Part shown: positions 45,577 to 49,184 of the stretch, in pieces
How positions within the stretch are numbered: the stretch's first letter is position 1
Layout of the letters: each line of letters opens with the position of its first letter
NCBI GenBank assembly: GCA_022453515.1
Contig: JAJNNY010000117.1
Coordinates: forward strand, 1 to 49,184
From: Astrocystis sublimbata
Taxonomy: Eukaryota; Ascomycota; Sordariomycetes; Xylariales; Xylariaceae
Direction of reading: 5' to 3'
DNA length: 49,184 bases
Notes under the pieces: model-generated
Databases searched by the model: none
Told to the model about the DNA's origin: nothing
The model's input: the letters and a program-made list of their open reading frames with translations, nothing else
Position numbers and translations under genes: made by a program

Positions 45577-45607
45577 GGTACTTCTTCCGTCATACGGAAG
45601 AAGGTAC
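45577..45607. repeat. Inverted repeat (hairpin) next to the AT-rich block
   Basis: GGTACTTCTTCCGT, a CAT loop, then ACGGAAGAAGGTAC. Ten base pairs are perfect around the loop and the outer GTAC pairs after a one-base bulge. It lies about 100 bp left of the composition change. Confidence 0.6.
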
Positions 45608-45699
45608 ATACTCCACTTAGATCGAGCAGGGCTAACGTACCTACTTTTCGTGTGTATAAGTATCTCTTCGTACGAGACTGGCCTAGGTACTTTTTTAGA

Positions 45700-48200
45700 T
45701 AAGAGAAACAGAGACTTTTGATGAATATATTTTGAACCTATTTGGCTGATGCTAGTGAACCCCTTTCGTTGTACGCACGCGTGTACCTAAGGTCTACCAA
45801 TACTGATTAATGGTTGCTGGATGTAACTATAGATTCGTAAGGTGAAGAGACGAGTTGTATTTACCGGGACAGTAAATCTTATGCTTTATCCCAAAAAGCT
45901 AGAGGGATTCTAGCCGTACGGATGAGTTAAATCTGATTTCTTATACGAAGATCGAACTATTTTATAATAGAGGGATTCTATTGTACTACGGAACTACTTT
46001 TGTACAATCAATCTAAGGAGACTGTGAGCTATGTTACAAATATAACCCCTAATAGAGAACTTTTCTCTTTTTAACCCTGATCCTTAGGACCCGAACAAGT
46101 TTATATACGAAAAGATCGCTAAAGGATCTATAATCCCGATTAAAACCTGGAGATTTACTATTAAGATTAACGATTGGTTTACTAAAATTGTTATTAATAA
46201 TAACCTAGGAGGCAAATAGCTTATTACCTAGTTTGTATACTATATTATAAAGTACGTACGATTAGGTATAAACGGTCGAAATATTGTATAAATATTCCTT
46301 ATAGATTTTAAAAGCTAGACGAAAAACTATTTTTCGTAGGTTTTTCGAGTATTTAAAAAGGATTTGATTTATAAGATCGAACAGGATACTTAACTTAGAA
46401 AACAAGTAATCGATAAAAAACTTGCGATAATTATATTATATAATAATAAACCTAAAAATAACGATACGATCTACGTTTATATATCCCCTAATCCTTTTAT
46501 ACGAAAATAATCCGTTATTTTTTCTATTGAACGTTAAGTTTTTATTTCGGTAAATATATAATCTGGGACTAATATTCTAACGCCGGAATCGCATAAGTAA
46601 GAACCTAATACTATACGATTTATACCCAGAAGACCTATACTATAACAGCCGCTAATACTAGTACCTTTAGAGGAAATCTGAAGAGATCCTTATATAGGAA
46701 TATACCTAGTAGCTACCCCAGGGCCATACGAAGAACAATTCTATTAGTTACTTTTTATATAAGTAATTCCAAACGTACCAATCGAGCTATAGCTATATAT
46801 TATATTTAATAAAGCATAGCGTTAAGATTGGACTTATAGCAGCAAGCCGTACGATATACTTTACAATAAAGCTCGTATATTTATAAATATATACCAATAA
46901 CTCGGAATCTCGGAAAACCAGTACTACGCCGTATTTCCAGTTGTACTAAAAGATCGAGTGGAATAATACTACTTTAACTCTATTAAACCTACGTAGAGAT
47001 GGGATAAGATCTATATAATACTTAACACGTATTTTAATAGTATGGTAAACTACGGCTAATATTAGGCAGATTGGACTATAACTATTTTCATATAAGTAAA
47101 GCGGGATAACCTAGATAAATTACTCCTGGAAATATTTAAAACGTTGATTAATAAGCTTTAGCTTATATAAAAAGCCCTTAGACCTAGCTACTACGGTGAA
47201 ATCCTATTTTATATAGCTATTATGCGAGTATGTTTAATAGTACTAGAGCTTAAAGCGGCTTTAATTAATTAGAAACCTATTTACGAAACGCTATTTTTAA
47301 ACCTTTGTACTATACTATATGTATCTTTAAATCGAGAGGCGAACTAATTCTAGTTATTTAAATAGTACTTTATTAATAGGCGATATAATATAAACCGCCC
47401 TATACGGCTATACGAAAAAAATAACAGCAAGAGTTAAGCATTTATATAAAAACCCTTTTATAGGAAGGATAAGAAATGTTTTGTTTATAAAAAAAAAGGT
47501 TATTAGTTTATAAACTATACCCTATAAGAACATACCCAGGCTTGTACGTAGTACTTTATAGCGTGCGAGATATTTGACCGGAAGGTACTTTTGCCCGAAG
47601 AATTTGATATATTTTTACTGGACTATAAGGGTAAGCTAGAGTACCCTTTCGAAAGCAACTCTAAGGACAGAGATATGAATCATAAAAGTAAACACGCCGC
47701 AGCCCAATTTCTAGCTAATACCGCCTGGTTTTATTATATAACAAAAAAGATCCCTATTATACAACTATTTTAAAACAGAAAAGATTAATAGTTATAATAG
47801 ATCACTTCTTTCTTAATAGCTAATATAGTAAGGAATTTTAGGGTATTTTATAGGATATAAGCGTAACTAAGGTTTCAACTATGGGCAGAGCCCAAACCAA
47901 GGCTTTTATATATGATAACCCTTCTGTACGAATAGACTAGATTCTAAGCAATACTTTAATCCGATTCGGAGGCAATTTAGGAATCGAGGTAGTAGGTACT
48001 ATATCTATACCCACGTCGATTGGACGAATAGAATTCCATATTTTAGAAGTACCTACCCCGTTCCTACTTTCGCTACACGACATAGATCGGCTTAACACAT
48101 ATTTTAACAATATATGTAACGACTGCTCTATCTGTAACACTAAGTATAGGGTAGAGTAGGGGTTTTAGTGGGTTTATATTCCTAAAAATAAGGGCTAAGC
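45700..48200 (+). mobile_element. Decayed Ty1/copia-type LTR retrotransposon, gag to protease region
   Basis: The DNA is very AT-rich and full of stop codons, yet plus-strand protein fragments can be read. Near 47466-47580 is a mutated CCHC zinc knuckle (KKCFVYKKKGY, then HTQAC), which resembles the CFVCKKEGCWSTNH knuckle of fungal copia gag with Cys and Trp codons changed as C-to-T mutation would do. Downstream, near 47880-48165, is a protease-like stretch (IEVVGTISIPTSIGRIEFHI, PTPFLLSLHDIDRLNTYFNN) resembling the copia protease/linker region. The element runs left to right. Ends and LTRs could not be defined, and no integrase or reverse transcriptase was read here. The substitution pattern, heavy in TA, fits RIP. 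Confidence 0.7.
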
Positions 48201-48489
48201 TTATAATAAAGGATCGCTAAGCAATATAAAGTATCGTTCACTAAGTTGCTAGGAGGTTATTCCTATTCCAAAAACTATTAGTATGCTTAGATTAAATAGT
48301 AAAGTAAGGAAAGACTAGATATATAGGAATACTATCGAAGCTATATAGTATTTCCTTTTTTTACATAATATCTCTGCTTATTAGCTTATTTATACGATCT
48401 GGTAAGCTATTTTAGTTTATTAGATTACTATTATAAGCTGGTAATCTAGGCTTATTAGTTTACTAATATGATCTAATAATCCTGTTACG

Positions 48490-49184
48490 TGACCTATTTT
48501 TTAGCGCTTTATATGGCTTGTCCTCCCAGCCCCGCGCCTGTCCGCTTAGGTATAACTGTCTGCCCTTACTAGGCCTTCCCGATAGGTCGTTTCTTATTAG
48601 TTCGTGATATTATCTCCCTTTTTCCTAGGATTATTGCTTTTAATAATTATAAATAGTAAATGCTTCCCTTAGTTTCTTTTCTATTTAAGTATAATACTTT
48701 TTACCCTTTTTCCTTTTTCTATTTGTAATATTTAATTATATTAAAAAACGTTTTTATTTTATAAAAACTAAATAATACTATATTTTAGTAGCCCTTATTA
48801 ATAAAGAAAATTACGAAATTATGCTTTATTTTTTCTATTATAATTATAAATAAAACTATAAAATAATAGATAGTATTTTTTAGTATAAAAAGTATATTTA
48901 TTATAGTTGTTTTTATAATAATTCTAGTATTTTATTAGTAATTATTAATAAATTTTTTAATAAATCTAATCGTTTAGCAGAAAAAGAACAGAAAGCTAAA
49001 AAATAGCTTTCTGAAGCCCTATTTTATTTAAAAAATATTTATTATTAATAGATTCTTTATCGGGCTAACGGTATAACTCTGGTTAATAATAGTTTTTGTT
49101 CTTTTAACGAGTTTGATCGTTAGAAACGCGAGGAGTTTGAGGCTGTGGTGGCTATCCAAGCGGTGGGTGCTATAGATATTATTA
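48490..49184 (+). mobile_element. Second decayed element ORF, cut by the window end
   Basis: After a small GC-richer patch (48510-48600, CTCCCAGCCCCGCGCC) the plus strand shows a decayed frame. It includes Cys/Tyr-rich remnants, a charged helix (NRLAEKEQKAKK, then LSEALFYLKNIYY) and a better preserved end, NEFDR-stop-KREEFEAVVAIQAVGAIDII. This resembles the element-associated ORF with an N-terminal Cys-rich region, a coiled coil and a SEAVVAIQ-like end that I recall from Sordariomycete genomes. Stops at former Trp/Gln codons again suggest C-to-T mutation. The family assignment is from memory and tentative. Confidence 0.4.

Noticed and set aside
47937..48140. Minus-strand open frame in the AT-rich block
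   Set aside because: It is antisense to the readable copia protease-like stretch and has no protein features of its own.
1..49184. CRISPR arrays, bacterial operons or phage elements
   Set aside because: The window is eukaryotic: spliced genes, GPI signals, nuclear and mitochondrial proteins. No regularly spaced repeats of CRISPR type were seen.

Overview
The window reads as chromosomal DNA of a filamentous ascomycete (Pezizomycotina, most likely Sordariomycetes; I cannot name the genus). The grounds are short introns of about 45-100 nt with GTRNGT donors and CTAAC/CTGAC branch sites, fungal cell-wall proteins, a CYT-4-type mitochondrial RNase, and a terminal AT-rich block of decayed retrotransposon sequence that looks like repeat-induced point mutation (RIP). 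Gene models were spliced by eye from open frames, splice signals and family resemblance.

Left part (0-23 kb), mostly housekeeping and wall genes. A cyt-4-like mitochondrial RNase II (minus, 3 exons) is divergent from a small GPI-anchored wall protein (plus, 2 exons). After a 2.9 kb gap comes a btgE-like GH17 wall glucanase with a Thr/Pro/Cys stalk (plus), then a 130-aa single-pass membrane protein (plus) convergent with a cytosolic DPP5-type S9 serine peptidase (minus, 4 exons). Then follow a 9-bp tandem repeat array, the NuA4/NuA3 subunit EAF6 (minus), a PWI/RS splicing factor of the SRRM1 type (minus, 5 exons), an unrecognised 179-aa protein (minus) and a FAHD1-type acylpyruvase (plus).

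Middle part (23-41 kb), secreted or membrane enzymes spaced by long non-coding stretches: a GH18 chitinase with a Ser/Thr-rich tandem-repeat N-terminal region (minus), a prenylcysteine-lyase-like flavoprotein with a membrane anchor (plus), a CBM32-bearing AA5 copper radical oxidase of the galactose oxidase family (plus), and a low-complexity basic protein (minus) whose frame is interrupted by one TAG that a 48-nt intron could remove.

Right part (41-49 kb): no confident gene, one orphan exon-like frame, then from about 45.7 kb a sharp change to very AT-rich DNA. It carries a stop-riddled Ty1/copia gag-protease remnant and the start of a second decayed element ORF running off the end.

The genes do not form one pathway. 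GH17, GPI protein and chitinase act on the wall; cyt-4 and FAHD1 are mitochondrial; EAF6 and SRRM1 act in chromatin and splicing. The points most worth checking are a possible 2-nt micro-exon in the galactose oxidase gene, the interrupted 490-aa frame, and the weak splice donors in the splicing-factor gene. I saw no CRISPR array, tRNA, rRNA or clear new multi-gene system.
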